From Nitrobacter sp051535215 (lineage in GTDB: Bacteria; Pseudomonadota; Alphaproteobacteria; Rhizobiales; Xanthobacteraceae), in contig NZ_JBPPLY010000002.1 of the NCBI RefSeq assembly GCF_051535215.1, positions 186,001-250,000 on the forward strand: a stretch of 64,000 nucleotides of DNA, in the 5' to 3' direction. Each line of letters begins with the position of its first letter. The stretch's first letter is position 1. This document shows, in pieces, positions 35,709-44,662 of the stretch. The position numbers were made by a program, and so were the translations under genes. The notes beneath the pieces were generated by a model that saw only the letters and a list, made by a program, of their open reading frames with translations, was not told the origin of the DNA and did no database searches.

Positions 35709-35732
35709 CCTGCGCGGCAATTGCCGCGCAGG
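35709..35732 (-). terminator. perfect 24-base palindrome, probable terminator after the small cargo gene
   Basis: CCTGCGCGGCAA with its exact reverse complement TTGCCGCGCAGG lies 12 bases past the stop of the 292-residue gene. Read on the minus strand it is followed by TTCTTTTT, the arrangement of an intrinsic terminator. It separates the two cargo genes and should lower or uncouple expression of the larger one and the exporter. Confidence 0.75.
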
Positions 35733-35744
35733 CGAAAAGTAAGG

Positions 35745-36623
35745 CTAGCCGGTGTGATGATCGTCCGTGAAGTCGTGTCCAGCGCTGATCGTCTGGCTGT
35801 TGAACTGGATGTTGGCACCCATTGTGATGGTCTGATTGAAGGCCGACTGCGTCACGGCCGCATCGGCGCTGATTCCGGTGCTCTCGTGATTGAGGTCGCC
35901 CAGTGAGTGGTTGGCCGTGACACTGGCGCCATGGATGTGGGCATCCATGTTGAAGGAACCACCGTCGCTCGGATCGTACCAGGAGCCGGCGCCGTCGGCG
36001 CTGAAGTTCACTGACGCTCCGCACAGATGATCGCTATCAACCAGGTTGTTGATCTGATCGACATTGAACATGTTGCCGTCGCCGGTCAGCGTCTGGTTGA
36101 CGACTTCCGGCATGACCAGCGAATCGTGGATGTTGTTCATCCCATTGAGATCGATGACTGGCGAGTTCGGAAGCGAATCCAGACTGAGATCGACGTTCAC
36201 GGCGACGTTCACGCAGGTATCGACGTGATTATCGACGGTGTTCTCGATGTTGTTGTCGAGATTGTTGCAGACGCCGTTGTCGAGATGGTTGTCAACGGAA
36301 TTGGAATTCGAGTTGGAATTGTCGTTGCTGTTGCTGCTGTCGTTCTCGTTTCCGTTGCCATTCAGATTGAGGTTGCCGTTGCCGTTCCCGTTGAGGTTGC
36401 CGTTGCCGTTCAGGTTATCGCTGGTTGAATAAAGCGACTGAGCGGCGGTCTGGGTCTGATCCTGACCCTGGCCTTGACCCTGTCCCTGGCCTTGAAGCTG
36501 GCCCTGCAGATTGGCCTGCCCCTGCAACTGAGCCTGCAGATTGGCTTGCCCCTGTCCCTGAAGCTGCGTGGGATCGTCGTTGTGATAATCATGCTGATCG
36601 TTGGGATATGGCTTTTTAGGCAT
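35745..36623 (-). CDS. low-complexity Q/G/N-rich protein, second probable type I cargo
   Basis: 292 residues from ATG 36623 (GGAG six bases upstream). Three compositional blocks follow one another: LQGQ/NLQGQ repeats (about 20-55), an NLNGNGN tract (about 70-92), and an SNSND tract (about 95-110). Then comes an Asp/Asn-rich body with NVDLSLDSLPNSPVIDLNG and an amphipathic tail (SAFNQTITMGANIQFNSQTISAG) whose alternation suggests beta strands. There are three or four cysteines (VCNN, DTCVN, LCGAS). It has no signal peptide. It is the first gene of the minus-strand secretion locus, so export through the adjacent HlyD/ABC system is the simplest reading. Confidence 0.7.
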   Translation of the reverse strand: MPKKPYPNDQHDYHNDDPTQLQGQGQANLQAQLQGQANLQGQLQGQGQGQGQGQDQTQTAAQSLYSTSDNLNGNGNLNGNGNGNLNLNGNGNENDSSNSNDNSNSNSNSVDNHLDNGVCNNLDNNIENTVDNHVDTCVNVAVNVDLSLDSLPNSPVIDLNGMNNIHDSLVMPEVVNQTLTGDGNMFNVDQINNLVDSDHLCGASVNFSADGAGSWYDPSDGGSFNMDAHIHGASVTANHSLGDLNHESTGISADAAVTQSAFNQTITMGANIQFNSQTISAGHDFTDDHHTG

Positions 36624-36900
36624 AATAGGCTCCAATCATAAGAGCATCGTCGCGACGAAAGCGCGCCAATCTTCTACGTCAGCGGCCTTGTCGAGGTCCG
36701 ATGCAGTTGATGTACCGGTTCTGCCGGCGGCGAGATCGACGCTGAAGCCGATTTCGCACTGGAAGGCTCTCCCAATGGCAACACCACCGATAGCTGCCCT
36801 TAGGGACAATCCCCCTGGACTTCAGGAGAAGCCGTATCATCCAAAAGGCGTAAGGGACTACGACTTCGGATGAGGGTGGAAGTAGTGATGGGAGATGCGA

Positions 36901-37464
36901 CTAATCGCTGTGGCTATCGCAATGCGATTCGAGGCGCGGCAGGAAATCCCAGATGTCTCTGTTGATCTTGGCCATTTCGCGCATTCCATTGATCATTTCA
37001 TGGATTCGCGCATCGTCCAGCGGCTTGGTTTCGCCGAATCGAAGGCCGCTGCGGGTTTGGATCAGCCGCATCGATTGCGTCTGCGAGATTTCGCCGTTGT
37101 CACCCACGGTGTACATGCAGTGATTGAATTCGTTGCGCATGTGGGTGCCCTCGTTAAAGCGCTCGATCAGACGGTCGAGCTCCTTGCTGAGCACCTTGTC
37201 CTTGATCTTGATTCGCGCCAGCCGCTGGATGAGATCGAGTCTTGCCCGGGTGGTGTTCAACGTCGCGAACACGATGGCTGCCGATGCCTGATCGACCTTC
37301 AGCAACAGCATCAGAACATAGATGAACAGGCTTTCGTTGTTGGACCAGTTGAAAACCAGGTTGCCGATCAGCGACAGGATCATTGTCCGACGGTCCGCCG
37401 ATTCCGGCGCGGCCGCCTCGAGCGCGGCGAAATCGGGCTTGGGAGGCAGGTTGCTGGCGGTCAT
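36901..37464 (-). CDS. conserved hypothetical protein, about 187 residues
   Basis: Soluble, largely helical protein without a signal peptide. Recognisable stretches are SLIGNLVFNWSNNESLFIYVLMLLL near the middle, RARLDLIQRLARIKIKD, and RNEFNHCMYTVGDNGEISQTQSMRL. The hydrophobic stretch is too short and polar for a confident membrane helix. It lies upstream of the cargo genes on the same strand but is separated from them by about 277 bases, so co-transcription is uncertain. Function is not recognised. Confidence 0.65.
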   Translation of the reverse strand: MTASNLPPKPDFAALEAAAPESADRRTMILSLIGNLVFNWSNNESLFIYVLMLLLKVDQASAAIVFATLNTTRARLDLIQRLARIKIKDKVLSKELDRLIERFNEGTHMRNEFNHCMYTVGDNGEISQTQSMRLIQTRSGLRFGETKPLDDARIHEMINGMREMAKINRDIWDFLPRLESHCDSHSD

Positions 37465-37638
37465 GATCGAGCATCTGACACAAGTGCAGGCCTGTCCCCT
37501 GCAACGTTACGGGCGCCGAAAACCTTAAAAACATCGGCGGCGGACCACTGTCCTGCGGCGCCATCGTCTCGTAGGATAGCAAAGAAGACAAGTCTTCGCT
37601 GTGAGAGCGTTCCGGTCAACACGGCCAGGGAGGAGAAA

Positions 37639-38178
37639 TTGCTGCGCTGGGCGGTCGCAATGGCCGATGTCAGGAGGGGGCGCCGGGCAGCGGTGCAGAC
37701 GATCGGTCCGCTGGTTGAACGAAGCCGCGCCTCGCTGAACGGCATTCCCGACACCGCGTGGCGCGATCCCTATCTGGTCGGCTTCATGATGACGCTCATC
37801 ACCATCGTCGCGCGCATCGAGAGCCGAAACTTGCAGGACCATGATCTGGGCATTGTTCAATCACAGGCTTGGGGAGCGATCACGGGCATGGACGCCGATC
37901 TGATCGGCGAGGACGCACTGACTCTCAGCAAATCTCATCCGCGCGAATTCCAGCATGGATGCTACAGCGCAACAATGGTGGCTTCGCGTCTTTGTGGATC
38001 CGCCGCTGTCGCCTCGATCGGATATGAACCCTGGCAGGATCCGATCGTTTCCGCGGAGGAGCAGATATTTTCCGGAGATGAGCGCGGCGCGATCTCGATA
38101 TCCAATCCGCTCACGGGCAATTGGAGTGATAACTTCGACGCCTTTATCGCGACGCTCCCGTCAAACAGTCTGTGTTGA
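37639..38178 (+). CDS. hypothetical protein, about 179 residues
   Basis: The frame is convincing from about 37640 to its stop: RGRRAAVQTIGPLVERSRASL, DTAWRDPYLVGFMMTLITIVARIE, then GMDADLIGEDALTLSKSH. The start is unclear. A TTG at 37639 has AGGGAGGAG just upstream, while ATG 37660 lacks a clear site. It is divergent from the 187-residue gene. One hydrophobic segment (LVGFMMTLITIVA) may be a helix in a soluble fold. Function is not recognised. Confidence 0.55.
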   Translation: MLRWAVAMADVRRGRRAAVQTIGPLVERSRASLNGIPDTAWRDPYLVGFMMTLITIVARIESRNLQDHDLGIVQSQAWGAITGMDADLIGEDALTLSKSHPREFQHGCYSATMVASRLCGSAAVASIGYEPWQDPIVSAEEQIFSGDERGAISISNPLTGNWSDNFDAFIATLPSNSLC

Positions 38179-38385
38179 AGGTTCAAAGGGAACCTGTCGT
38201 ATTCACCAATAATTTTATGTTTTCCGGGGACTCAAAATCTAATAGGATTGGTCGTCTTCAGGTAGGGACAACCTGAATCAAGCACTTTTTATATATCGCA
38301 GTGAGCTGACCACGGAAGGTTTCAGACAGGAGGGGTGGACTGCCTGTCCGTAGCAGCGTTTCAATCGGGTTAGTAGGGGTACCCA

Positions 38386-39435
38386 ATGAGCGCGAGTAAT
38401 CGAAGTCATTTTCATAACGTGTCGTTATCCAATCATTTCATTTCACAGGCTGCGCACAAGGATCAAAGCGCACGAACCATGACTGGCCCGGCCCCGGTCA
38501 TCCATCCGTATCCTCCACTCGCCTCCCGGCCACAGTTGAATGTTGGAAGCGCCTCATGCGGGGCATCGCCGCCGCAATCGCAGGCGCGCCTGCAAAATGC
38601 TGTTCGCGCTCAAAAATCGGCTGATATTGCCCCGTCTTGGCAGGCTTTTACGAAACCTCGTCCCTCCGTACTTTCCTCGATCTCCATACCTGACGTGCCG
38701 GACTCCGACCAAAGCGGCCCCAACGCGCGGCGCTTCAAAGGTACGGACGATTCATTTTCCCACGAAACAAAGATTGCCGGAAACATCATTGTCATCATCG
38801 ACAATCGCGCGCTTGTTCGCGATTGTCTGGCGCATTGTCTGCAGGCCGCCTATGCCGGTCATCAGGTTTTCGCATTCGCGACGCTGGCGGACTGGATGAA
38901 AGTCCATGAGGATTTTCCTAACCCGTCGGTCATCCTTCTTTACGTTCAGACCCGCCAGAAGAAAGCGTCAGACGAATTCGATGACGTCGAAAATCTCGCA
39001 CGCGTCGCCGTGAGCGCCCCTCTGATCATCATCTCCGATGTCGAGGACGGTTCGCGGATCATGAGCGCCATTGAGAGCGGCGCACGCGGCTATATCCCGA
39101 CCAGCATGACGCTCGGCATCGCCGTCGAAGCCGTGCGGCTGGTCGAGGCGGGCGGCACGTTCGTGCCGATCAGCGTGGTGTCGTCGTTCCAGAACCCAGG
39201 TAATGGCGAAAGCCAGCTATTCACCGCACGCCAGATCATGGTCGTTGAGGCGCTCTGCCGCGGCAAGGCGAACAAGCAGATCGCCTATGAACTCGGCATG
39301 TGTGAGAGCACCGTGAAAGTCCATATCCGCCATATCATGCGCAAGCTGAAGGCGCGGAACCGGACCGAGGTCGCGATAATGGCAAGCAGCCTGTTCGACA
39401 AGACCACGGATCAAAAGCCCGCATCGAACACGTGA
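38386..39435 (+). CDS. LuxR/NarL-type response-regulator-like protein
   Basis: 349 residues. A long N-terminal low-homology segment (about 1-130) precedes a receiver-like domain (NIIVIIDNRALVRDCLAHCL to SGARGYIPTSM, about 134-245). That domain lacks a clear phosphorylatable Asp in the usual place, having SVILLYVQTRQ where DLVLLDL would be expected. The C-terminal HTH reads FTARQIMVVEALCRGKANKQIAYELGMCESTVKVHIRHIMRKL. ATG 38386 has AGGGG seven bases upstream. It may regulate the neighbouring secretion locus, but only proximity supports this. Confidence 0.85.
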   Translation: MSASNRSHFHNVSLSNHFISQAAHKDQSARTMTGPAPVIHPYPPLASRPQLNVGSASCGASPPQSQARLQNAVRAQKSADIAPSWQAFTKPRPSVLSSISIPDVPDSDQSGPNARRFKGTDDSFSHETKIAGNIIVIIDNRALVRDCLAHCLQAAYAGHQVFAFATLADWMKVHEDFPNPSVILLYVQTRQKKASDEFDDVENLARVAVSAPLIIISDVEDGSRIMSAIESGARGYIPTSMTLGIAVEAVRLVEAGGTFVPISVVSSFQNPGNGESQLFTARQIMVVEALCRGKANKQIAYELGMCESTVKVHIRHIMRKLKARNRTEVAIMASSLFDKTTDQKPASNT

Positions 39436-39603
39436 GCCCAGTTGTATGGGCGCGTCGGCCGGCGCGACGAGCGATGACATTGTCCAAAGCAGTCAGGCAT
39501 TGGACAATTCAGGGGCGAGATGTTTGGTTCAGCCCGATGATGAAAGTGCCGTCCGGGAGTTGCAGGAGGGAGGGGACTGCGGGATTCGACGGACGGCGAA
39601 AAA

Positions 39604-39834
39604 CTACAATTGCTCCGCAACTGTGCTCAGCAATTTCTTGGCTTCCGCCCGAGCCAGCTTTTCATAATGAAAGAAGGGATAGCGGTCGCTCTTCTCCAAA
39701 AGAACCTCAAGCTGGATCGTCCGCCGGGTGTCGGTATCGCTATCCACCACGTCGATCAAAAGCCTGCCCCAGAGCTTTCCAAAGGGAGCATGATCGTCCA
39801 GCGCAAACTTCGTGTCGTCTACCTTTAAAGGCAT
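39604..39834 (-). CDS. small conserved hypothetical protein, 76 residues
   Basis: Starts at ATG 39834 (MPLKVDDTKFALDD); an in-frame ATG at 39846 is also possible. The sequence GKLWGRLLIDVVDSDTDTRRTIQLEVLLEKSDRYPFFHYEKLARAEAKKLL looks well folded, with an alternating beta pattern followed by a helix. No family is recognised. It stands alone between the LuxR gene and msrA. Confidence 0.55.
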   Translation of the reverse strand: MPLKVDDTKFALDDHAPFGKLWGRLLIDVVDSDTDTRRTIQLEVLLEKSDRYPFFHYEKLARAEAKKLLSTVAEQL

Positions 39835-40147
39835 TCCAGTCCTCATTCGATTGAAAGCTCGGACACTACTCGTCCTCGACCGGTTCTCCGAATAGCTCGG
39901 CAGGGGGTTACGATGCAACCGGGGAATCCGGGTTGCGACTGTAGGCCGGATGTGCAATGGGCCGAAAGTTATTCACCCGACCCGATTTCACGGCTGTTCC
40001 GGTGGCTCCGCGCCTGACGGCAAGGGCCTGTTCCCCGCGACCTGTGCTGCGCCTTGCGCGGGCGGCTTGATCGCCAACCGCCCGATAGCCAGATGGGAAA
40101 GTAACGGTGGGACCTGACCTGCTCGCCGGAAGCAGAAGGGAACGGAC
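39835..40147. other. 313-base gap before msrA
   Basis: No gene was found. The last 70 bases hold the msrA leader, with GAAGGGAACGGAC immediately before its ATG. No terminator-like hairpin was recognised. Confidence 0.5.
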
Positions 40148-40687
40148 ATGACAGCTTCAACGGAACGCGCGGTCCTCGCCGGGGGCTGCTTCTGGGGCAT
40201 GCAAGACCTGTTGCGCCGGTATCCCGGCGTGATCTCGACGCGGGTGGGCTACACCGGCGGCGAGGTGCCGAATGCAACCTATCGCAATCACGGCAGCCAT
40301 GCCGAGGCCATCGAAATCACCTTCGATCCGAACGCGCTCAGCTACCGGCAACTGCTGGAATTCTTTTTCCAGATTCACGACCCCACCACGCCGAACCGGC
40401 AGGGTAACGATCGCGGCGCAAGCTATCGTTCAGCGATCTTCTACACCAGCGACGAGCAGAAGCGGATCGCCGACGACACCATCGCCGACGTGGATGCGTC
40501 CGGCCTTTGGCCGGGGAAGGTTGTCACCGAGCTTGCGCCGGCCGGTCCGTTCTGGGAGGCCGAGCCCGAACACCAGGATTATCTGGAGCGCTATCCGGAT
40601 GGCTATACCTGTCACTTCGTCCGGCCGAACTGGAAGCTGCCGCGCAGGCAGGAGGCGGGGCAGGCGATGGCCGGCGGAACTCGTTGA
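40148..40687 (+). CDS. msrA: peptide-methionine (S)-S-oxide reductase
   Basis: 179 residues. MsrA reduces methionine-S-sulfoxide in proteins. The catalytic motif GCFWG is at about residues 13-17 (AGGCFWGMQDLLRRYPGV), followed by TRVGYTGGEVPNATYRNHGSHAEAIEITFDP and QGNDRGASYRSAIFY, all conserved family blocks. It ends EHQDYLERYPDGYTCHFVRPNWKLP. ATG 40148 has AAGGGAACGG upstream. No msrB gene is adjacent. Confidence 0.97.
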   Translation: MTASTERAVLAGGCFWGMQDLLRRYPGVISTRVGYTGGEVPNATYRNHGSHAEAIEITFDPNALSYRQLLEFFFQIHDPTTPNRQGNDRGASYRSAIFYTSDEQKRIADDTIADVDASGLWPGKVVTELAPAGPFWEAEPEHQDYLERYPDGYTCHFVRPNWKLPRRQEAGQAMAGGTR

Positions 40688-40987
40688 GGAAGACTATGTC
40701 TTACCCGCTCTCCGCTCCTACGAGACGGCACAGCCGGCTGGCTTGTCGCCGCCTCCGATCCGTCGCGCAAGACCGCCTGCGAGAATGACGGCCGGCGTCG
40801 GCGGATATTCCGTGGGGGAGGCTGCGTCGATGCGGGTGCTACGCGTCATGTGTCGTCCGATCGACGGGACAATAGGGCGTGATCGGCGGCAAAGCATCCC
40901 CGAAGCGAGACTTGATCGCGTCTAATGTGATGCAGACATGACCGGCCGCCGGTTGACGGTCCCATCTGGATTCGCCATGTTTATGGG
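40688..40987. other. 300-base gap between msrA and the tusA-like gene
   Basis: Open frames overlap here but show no motif or ribosome site. Nothing else was recognised. Confidence 0.45.
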
Positions 40988-41272
40988 ATGCTGATAACGA
41001 AACTCGATCTGAGCGGGCTCAAGTGCCCGATGCCGGCGCTCAAGACCCGCAAGGCGTTGAAATCGCTGACGCCCGGCGACCGGCTGGAGGTGCATTGCAC
41101 CGACCCGCTCTCGGTGATCGATATTCCGAATCTGGTTCGGGAGACCGGCGATTCCGTGGAAATCACCGAACGCGCGGAACGGCGGATCGTTTTTTTGATC
41201 AAAAAAGGGGGAGGTCCGGTGCCGCTGGACGCCCGCTTCTCGCTGCGGTCCTGGTGTCCCTACGTCAAGTGA
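40988..41272 (+). CDS. TusA/SirA-family sulfur carrier protein
   Basis: 94 residues. The N-terminal CPxP signature (DLSGLKCPMPALKTRKALK), with the sulfur-carrying Cys at residue 13, and GDRLEVHCTDPLSVIDIPNLVRETGD are typical of TusA-like proteins, which carry persulfide sulfur for tRNA thiolation or other transfers. The tail (PLDARFSLRSWCPYVK) is a little longer than usual and has a second cysteine. No other sulfur-relay gene is close. Confidence 0.88.
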   Translation: MLITKLDLSGLKCPMPALKTRKALKSLTPGDRLEVHCTDPLSVIDIPNLVRETGDSVEITERAERRIVFLIKKGGGPVPLDARFSLRSWCPYVK

Positions 41273-41357
41273 CCCTGAAACGGGCCGTCGGCCGATAAAG
41301 GATGGCCGAGACGGTCATCATCCCATGAACATTGGACAGATTCTACGGTCGCGCGTT

Positions 41358-42497
41358 CTACAGGCCCGCGCCGTTCCCGCGCACCCGGCGGATCATCTGT
41401 TCGACATGCGGGATCGGCGTTTCCGGTTGAATGCCGTGGCCGAGGTTGAAGATCAGGCGTCCTCCGGCAAAATTCGTCAGCACGTCATCGACCGCGCGGT
41501 CGAGCGCATCACCGCCGGCGATCAAGGCCAGCGGGTCGAGATTGCCCTGAACGGCGACCTTGTTCTGAACCCTGTCCCGGATCAATGATGGCTCGGTCGT
41601 CCAGTCGATGCTGACGGCGTCGACGCCGGTCGCTTCGATATAGGATGGCAGCAACGCGCCGGCCCCCCGGGGAAATCCGATGATTTTCGCATCCGGCACC
41701 TGCCTGCGCACGCCAGCGACAATGCGTTTGGTGGGCTCGATCGACCAGCGCGCGAACTCGCGCGGCGGCAACACGCCCGCCCACGTATCGAAAATCTGCA
41801 GCGCGTCCGCACCGGCCTGGAGCTGGCCGAGCAGATAGCGGATCGAATTCTCGACGATCGCATCGATGACTTTGGCGAAGGCGTCGGGGTGGTGATAGGC
41901 CATCATCCGCGCCGGCGCCTGATCGGGCGTGCCGTGTCCCGCGACCATGTAGGTCGCGACCGTCCATGGCGCGCCGCAGAAACCGATCAGCGCGGTTTTT
42001 GAACCCAGCTCCCGCTTGACGCGGCGCAACGCCTCGAACACCGGCTCGAGCTTCGTCATGTCGGCTTCGCGAGCCAGCCCCGCAACCTTGTCCGGCGTAT
42101 CCAGCGGATCGAGCCGCGGGCCTTCGCCGACCTCGAAGCGCACCGAGCGGCCGAGCGCGTAGGGAATGACCAGGATATCAGAGAAGATGATCGCCGCGTC
42201 GAAGGCGAAGCGGCGGATCGGCTGCAGGGTCACCTCGGCGGCGAATTCCGGCGTGAAACAGAGGTCGAGAAAACCGCCGGCTTTGGCGCGTAGCTCGCGA
42301 TATTCGGGCAGATAGCGGCCCGCCTGCCGCATCATCCAGATCGGCGGCACAGCCTGACGCCGGCCCGAGAGCACCTCGAGAAAGGGTTTGGTGTTCGAAT
42401 CCTGTGCCAAGGCGTGTTCCGTCGATGAGATGAGTTCCGTATGTTCTGATACACGACCCGCAGGGTCTACGGCAACGGGCAGGGTCTGCAGCAGCAT
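41358..42497 (-). CDS. hemE: uroporphyrinogen decarboxylase
   Basis: Up to 379 residues. HemE decarboxylates uroporphyrinogen III to coproporphyrinogen III in haem synthesis. Diagnostic blocks are PPIWMMRQAGRYLPEYRELRAKAG (substrate-binding Arg), FSDILVIPYALG with the catalytic Asp, IGFCGAPWTVATYMVAGHG, and FNLGHGIQPETPIPHVEQMI at the end. The family usually begins just before KPFLEVLSGRRQ, so the ATG at 42497 adds an unusual 30-40 residue extension and the true start may lie further in. It is convergent with the tusA-like gene. Confidence 0.96.
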   Translation of the reverse strand: MLLQTLPVAVDPAGRVSEHTELISSTEHALAQDSNTKPFLEVLSGRRQAVPPIWMMRQAGRYLPEYRELRAKAGGFLDLCFTPEFAAEVTLQPIRRFAFDAAIIFSDILVIPYALGRSVRFEVGEGPRLDPLDTPDKVAGLAREADMTKLEPVFEALRRVKRELGSKTALIGFCGAPWTVATYMVAGHGTPDQAPARMMAYHHPDAFAKVIDAIVENSIRYLLGQLQAGADALQIFDTWAGVLPPREFARWSIEPTKRIVAGVRRQVPDAKIIGFPRGAGALLPSYIEATGVDAVSIDWTTEPSLIRDRVQNKVAVQGNLDPLALIAGGDALDRAVDDVLTNFAGGRLIFNLGHGIQPETPIPHVEQMIRRVRGNGAGL

Positions 42498-42598
42498 CTT
42501 TAGGCGCTTCCCCCATCATAATGTCCGAAACGAACCTTTCTGCCGCCTCAATGGTTTGGGGAGGTGTCGGCATGTGAAGCATTCGAAAGAGGTGACAC

Positions 42599-42907
42599 AT
42601 GCGCAGCTACAGGGTGGCCCTGGTTTCAGGGATTCTTGCCGCCGGCATAGCGGTACTGACGCGCCCCGCGGTCGCGGAAGACTATCGCGGCACGTTCGCT
42701 CAGCGGATGGCCTGCACCCCTGACGTCTTCAGATTGTGCGGTAGCGAGATTCCCGATGTCGGTCGGATTGTGGCCTGCCTGCGGCAGAATCAGACACAGC
42801 TCGGCGCGCCGTGCCGTGCGGTGTTCGAATCCAATGCCGAAGCGACCGGCAACGATGTGGCGGCGAAAGCGACCGGAAACCCGGTTGAGCCCTATGGTCG
42901 GCGATAG
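42599..42907 (+). CDS. small secreted cysteine-containing protein
   Basis: 102 residues with a signal peptide (VALVSGILAAGIAVLTRPAVAED). The mature part has a four-cysteine pattern: CTPDVFRLCGSEIPDVGRIVACLRQNQTQLGAPCRAVF, reminiscent of Cys-rich repeats in other small rhizobial exported proteins. ATG 42599 follows AAAGAGGTG. It is probably periplasmic with disulfides. Function unknown. Confidence 0.75.
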   Translation: MRSYRVALVSGILAAGIAVLTRPAVAEDYRGTFAQRMACTPDVFRLCGSEIPDVGRIVACLRQNQTQLGAPCRAVFESNAEATGNDVAAKATGNPVEPYGRR

Positions 42908-43051
42908 GTCGTCAGCGGCAGTGCCTGCTGTCCGGGATTTTTCATGGCGGTGATTTGGATTCACAAAAAATGTGAACCGATTCGGGGCCCGCGCCGTTGC
43001 TGTGACGCGCTCCGCTATGACGCCCCGCGCTATTCCCGACAGGAGGCCACA

Positions 43052-43414
43052 TTGACAAAGGCATCGACATCGCCGCGCAAGCCGGCTCATCGCACCAGGA
43101 CAAAGAGCAGGGCAAAATCGTCGGCACGCCGGAAGAAGCCGGTTCGCAAGTGGTCGGGCAGGGTGACGGCGACGAGCGATGCGCTCGATCTCAAGCAAGG
43201 AGTGTTCAAGCAGCGTAGCGCCGCCGCTATTGCCCGGTCGCTGAAGCGCTCCGCCGAGCAGAGCCATCGGCGCAAGAGCGATCCCTATCGGTCGGCGATG
43301 TCGATGCTGGTGTTCTATATCAATCGCGGCGGCAAAAATCTCTCCGCCTCTCGTCGTCGGACGCTTGAAGCGGCCAAGGGCGAACTGCGCAAGGCGTTCG
43401 GCAAGGCTGGCTGA
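43052..43414 (+). CDS. DUF3175-type basic protein
   Basis: 120 residues from TTG 43052, which has AGGAGG five bases upstream. A Lys/Arg-rich N-terminus (RTRTKSRAKSSARRKKPVRKW) leads into the DUF3175-like block SDALDLKQGVFKQRSAAAIARSLKRSAEQSHRRKSDPYRSAMSMLVFYINRGGKNLSASRR. It is highly basic, so it may bind nucleic acid, but no role is known. An upstream in-frame ATG at 42944 is less likely. Confidence 0.8.
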   Translation: MTKASTSPRKPAHRTRTKSRAKSSARRKKPVRKWSGRVTATSDALDLKQGVFKQRSAAAIARSLKRSAEQSHRRKSDPYRSAMSMLVFYINRGGKNLSASRRRTLEAAKGELRKAFGKAG

Positions 43415-43447
43415 GCCTCGCGTCCGATGGGATCAGAAGCGCGGGCT

Positions 43448-44662
43448 CTAGGCAACGGGAACGAAGGCCGGTGGCTGGCGGCTGTTACGCGCGAACTTCC
43501 GGGTGGTCATCGGCTTGCCGAACAGAAAGCCCTGGATGAAATCGACACCGATACCGTGCATCGCGAGAAAATCGTCGCGGGTCTCGACGCCTTCAGCCAC
43601 CGTTTTGACGCCGTGCCTCTTGGCCAGATCGACGATCCGGCGACAGACGGAACGCTTGAGGCGCGCAGACGAACTGCCGTCGACGAACCGGCGATCCAGC
43701 TTGATCTCGGCGAATGGAAATTCGTTCAGCGCGGCCAGCGCCGGCCATTCGGTGCCGACGTCGTCGAGTGAAAAGCCGATGTTGTGGAATCGCAGCCGCT
43801 GCGCGGCCTCGATCGCGAGCGGCAGATTCTTGACGACTTCGCTGCTGTCGACTTCCACGGTCAAACCATCGAAAGCGGGGTGAGCCGGAAACTGCAAACG
43901 CAGATCGTCGACGGCATTGGCGTCCGTGAAGAAGGCGAGCGGCAGGTTGATGGACATATGGATGCTTCCGGATTTGGCGACGAGATAGCGCCAGTCCTGG
44001 AAAACGCGGTCGATGACAAAGCGCGAAAGCGAGCGAAAATGCGGATCGCCCTCGTCGGGAATGAAATAAGCCGGCGGCACGATGCCCCAGCTCGGATGTC
44101 GCATCCGGATCAGAGCTTCGGCGCCGCCCAGCGCAAGGTTTCGTGCATTGATCTTGGGTTGATACCACAGTTCAAGCCAGCCGGCGCCGAGCGCCTCTGC
44201 GACATCGACCGGCGGCGCGGGCGGTTCGATCGGGACAAGACTGGCGATGCGCTCATGCAGGTCCTTGTCGCTGAAAGGCGTCGGCAACATGGGCAGCAAT
44301 TCAAGCGCCAGTTTCCCGCCAAGTTCCTGCGCCGCCCTGACGGCGGGTGCATCGGGCGGCCCGATCAGCAGTACCATCGCTGCGCTGGTCCGGGCCGCTA
44401 GCAGGTTCAGGACGTCAGTAACCGGAAGACCGTTTATCGAGAAGCTGACGACGATGAGGTCGGGGAAATCCGAACGCAACGAGGCATCGAGGTCGTCCAG
44501 CGTCGCACAGCCATGCGGAATGAACCCTTGTTCCTCAAGCGTCTCGCTGAGCAGCGACCGCACGTGATGCTTGCTCTCGACAATGCAGGCGCGGGGCTTG
44601 ACCCTTCGCTTGCCGAAGGGCGTTTCCGCAATTCTGTCGTCTGGACTGGTTGTGGCGGTCAT
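43448..44662 (-). CDS. EAL-domain protein with receiver-like N-terminus, probably not catalytic
   Basis: 404 residues from ATG 44662 (GAGG seven bases upstream). The N-terminal part (RACIVESKHHVRSLLSETLEEQGF to about 130) resembles a receiver domain but has no obvious phosphorylatable Asp. The EAL domain keeps AEALIRM, IKLDRRFV and TVAEGVET. However, the glutamate of the ELTES-like motif is missing (VEVDSSEV), and the DDFG loop reads DDVGTEW. It may sense or bind c-di-GMP rather than hydrolyse it (inference). It stands alone. Confidence 0.85.
   Translation of the reverse strand: MTATTSPDDRIAETPFGKRRVKPRACIVESKHHVRSLLSETLEEQGFIPHGCATLDDLDASLRSDFPDLIVVSFSINGLPVTDVLNLLAARTSAAMVLLIGPPDAPAVRAAQELGGKLALELLPMLPTPFSDKDLHERIASLVPIEPPAPPVDVAEALGAGWLELWYQPKINARNLALGGAEALIRMRHPSWGIVPPAYFIPDEGDPHFRSLSRFVIDRVFQDWRYLVAKSGSIHMSINLPLAFFTDANAVDDLRLQFPAHPAFDGLTVEVDSSEVVKNLPLAIEAAQRLRFHNIGFSLDDVGTEWPALAALNEFPFAEIKLDRRFVDGSSSARLKRSVCRRIVDLAKRHGVKTVAEGVETRDDFLAMHGIGVDFIQGFLFGKPMTTRKFARNSRQPPAFVPVA

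Noticed and set aside
36410..36590. tandem DNA repetition that could suggest a CRISPR or minisatellite
   Set aside because: The repetition is codon-level and in frame (LQGQ, NLNGNGN) in a protein gene; there are no constant repeats with unique spacers.
36895..37638. N-terminal extension of the 179-residue hypothetical gene back to 36895
   Set aside because: This part is antisense to the well-supported 187-residue gene and has shadow-like composition; the convincing frame starts near 37640.
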